Both the position numbers and the translations under genes were made by a program. Below, piece by piece: positions 63,602-64,000 of a stretch of DNA of 64,000 nucleotides. This DNA comes from an uncultured Cohaesibacter sp. (GTDB lineage Bacteria; Pseudomonadota; Alphaproteobacteria; Rhizobiales; Cohaesibacteraceae). The stretch lies in assembly GCF_963677725.1 (NCBI RefSeq), contig NZ_OY782507.1, forward strand, positions 1,860,001 through 1,924,000, read 5' to 3'. A model generated the notes under the pieces. It was given only the letters and a program-made list of their open reading frames with translations, had not been told where the DNA came from and made no database searches. Within the stretch, counting starts at the first letter, position 1, and every line of letters begins with the position of its first letter.

Positions 63602-64000
63602 ATGAAAAAAGCTGATTTTGCGGTTATTGGTCTCGGCGTCATGGGGCTGGGCCTTGCAGAAAATCTCGCCCGCAACGGGGTGCATGTCGCTGGGTTCGAC
63701 CTTGATGAGGAGCGCCGGGCCAATCTCACGCGGCTGGGGGAGGGATCGGACCGGATCTCCACCGCCCAGAGCCTGTCCGATCTGGTGGACAGCCTGTCCA
63801 TGCCGCGGCAGATTTTGCTGATGGTGCCTGCCGGTGCGCCGGTTGACCGGGCCATTGCCGATCTTAGGCCACTCCTGTCTGCCGGGGATTGCATCATTGA
63901 CGGGGGCAATTCTCATTTCCTTGAAACCGAGCGGCGGCATCAGGAGCTGGTTGCGGACAAGATCCACTTTTTCGGTATGGGGGTTTCCGGTGGCGAGGCT
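63602..64000 (+). CDS. gnd: 6-phosphogluconate dehydrogenase, N-terminal part (cut by window edge)
   Basis: The first 133 codons of a decarboxylating 6-phosphogluconate dehydrogenase. The NADP-binding fold is ADFAVIGLGVMGLGLAENLARNGV. It continues with the domain-linking MVPAGAPVDRAI and the substrate-site segments CIIDGGNSHF and GMGVSGGEA near the edge. It converts 6-phosphogluconate to ribulose-5-phosphate. The ATG follows the dctM stop by 1 bp, closing a gntK–dctPQM–gnd operon for gluconate use. The remainder lies outside the window. Confidence 0.93.
   Translation, partial: MKKADFAVIGLGVMGLGLAENLARNGVHVAGFDLDEERRANLTRLGEGSDRISTAQSLSDLVDSLSMPRQILLMVPAGAPVDRAIADLRPLLSAGDCIIDGGNSHFLETERRHQELVADKIHFFGMGVSGGEA

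Overview
The window looks like chromosomal DNA of an alphaproteobacterium, most likely of the Hyphomicrobiales (Rhizobiales) side. The evidence is gene order and lineage-typical forms: ahcY–divL–tsaE/amgK–murU–addB–addA–trxA, then folC–accD–trpA–trpB–trpF, then ihfB–sppA–rpsA–cmk–aroA and a TIGR02300 zinc-ribbon protein. The EPSP synthase is class II (CP4-like), AccD lacks its zinc ribbon, DivL has Tyr in place of His, and CcsR-like ('cuckoo') RNA hairpins sit beside a DUF1127 gene. Genus cannot be settled from the sequence alone.

Layout. (1) 1–9.2 kb, minus strand: a surface-polysaccharide cluster with a Wzx-type flippase, a GT4 glycosyltransferase, a GINT1-like protein, a Wzz/ExoP-type co-polymerase with a degenerate kinase-like tail, a WecG/TagA/CpsF transferase, a secreted GH5 hydrolase and the start of another secreted protein. 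Its upstream regions hold one perfect and one near-perfect CtrA-type box. (2) 9.4–24.7 kb: an SDR, then ahcY with a leader that can form alternative hairpins, a second perfect CtrA-type box, the tyrosine pseudokinase DivL, a TsaE–sugar kinase fusion with MurU (cell-wall sugar recycling), the AddAB nuclease and thioredoxin. (3) 24.8–25.2 kb, minus strand: a DUF1127 mini-protein followed by three hairpins, each showing CCTCCTCCC in its loop. (4) 25.8–40.5 kb: housekeeping genes for folate, fatty-acid, tryptophan, ribosomal and shikimate functions, mostly on the minus strand. (5) 40.77 kb: tRNA-Ala(GGC), used as an integration site.

The accessory part is a ~13.4 kb island between a 20-bp att repeat at the tRNA 3' end (40829) and its copy at 54239. 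It holds a broken tyrosine integrase, an internally deleted second recombinase, an IS5-type transposase remnant and mainly exported cargo: a two-repeat CVNH-like (cyanovirin) protein, three other small secreted proteins, an SH3-repeat protein and a 1098-aa protein with DUF11-like repeats, a peptidoglycan-binding domain and Cys-rich 57-residue repeats. A LuxR-type regulator and a bile-acid:sodium-symporter-family transporter are also aboard. A second copy of the integrase start lies just outside the right att, so two related elements probably inserted in series.

From 54.7 kb the genes are a DMT transporter, a chemoreceptor, a small DUF6500-like protein and a gluconate module. That module has a LacI-type repressor, two perfect operators, gluconokinase, a complete TRAP transporter (dctPQM) and the start of 6-phosphogluconate dehydrogenase. 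Together these would import gluconate, phosphorylate it and pass it to the pentose phosphate route under repressor control.

The points most worth a second look are the CcsR-like hairpin array, the CtrA boxes next to polysaccharide genes and divL, the ahcY leader, the island's exported proteins (CVNH and DUF11/Cys-rich) and the pseudokinase tail of the Wzz protein. All calls were made by eye; no searches were run.
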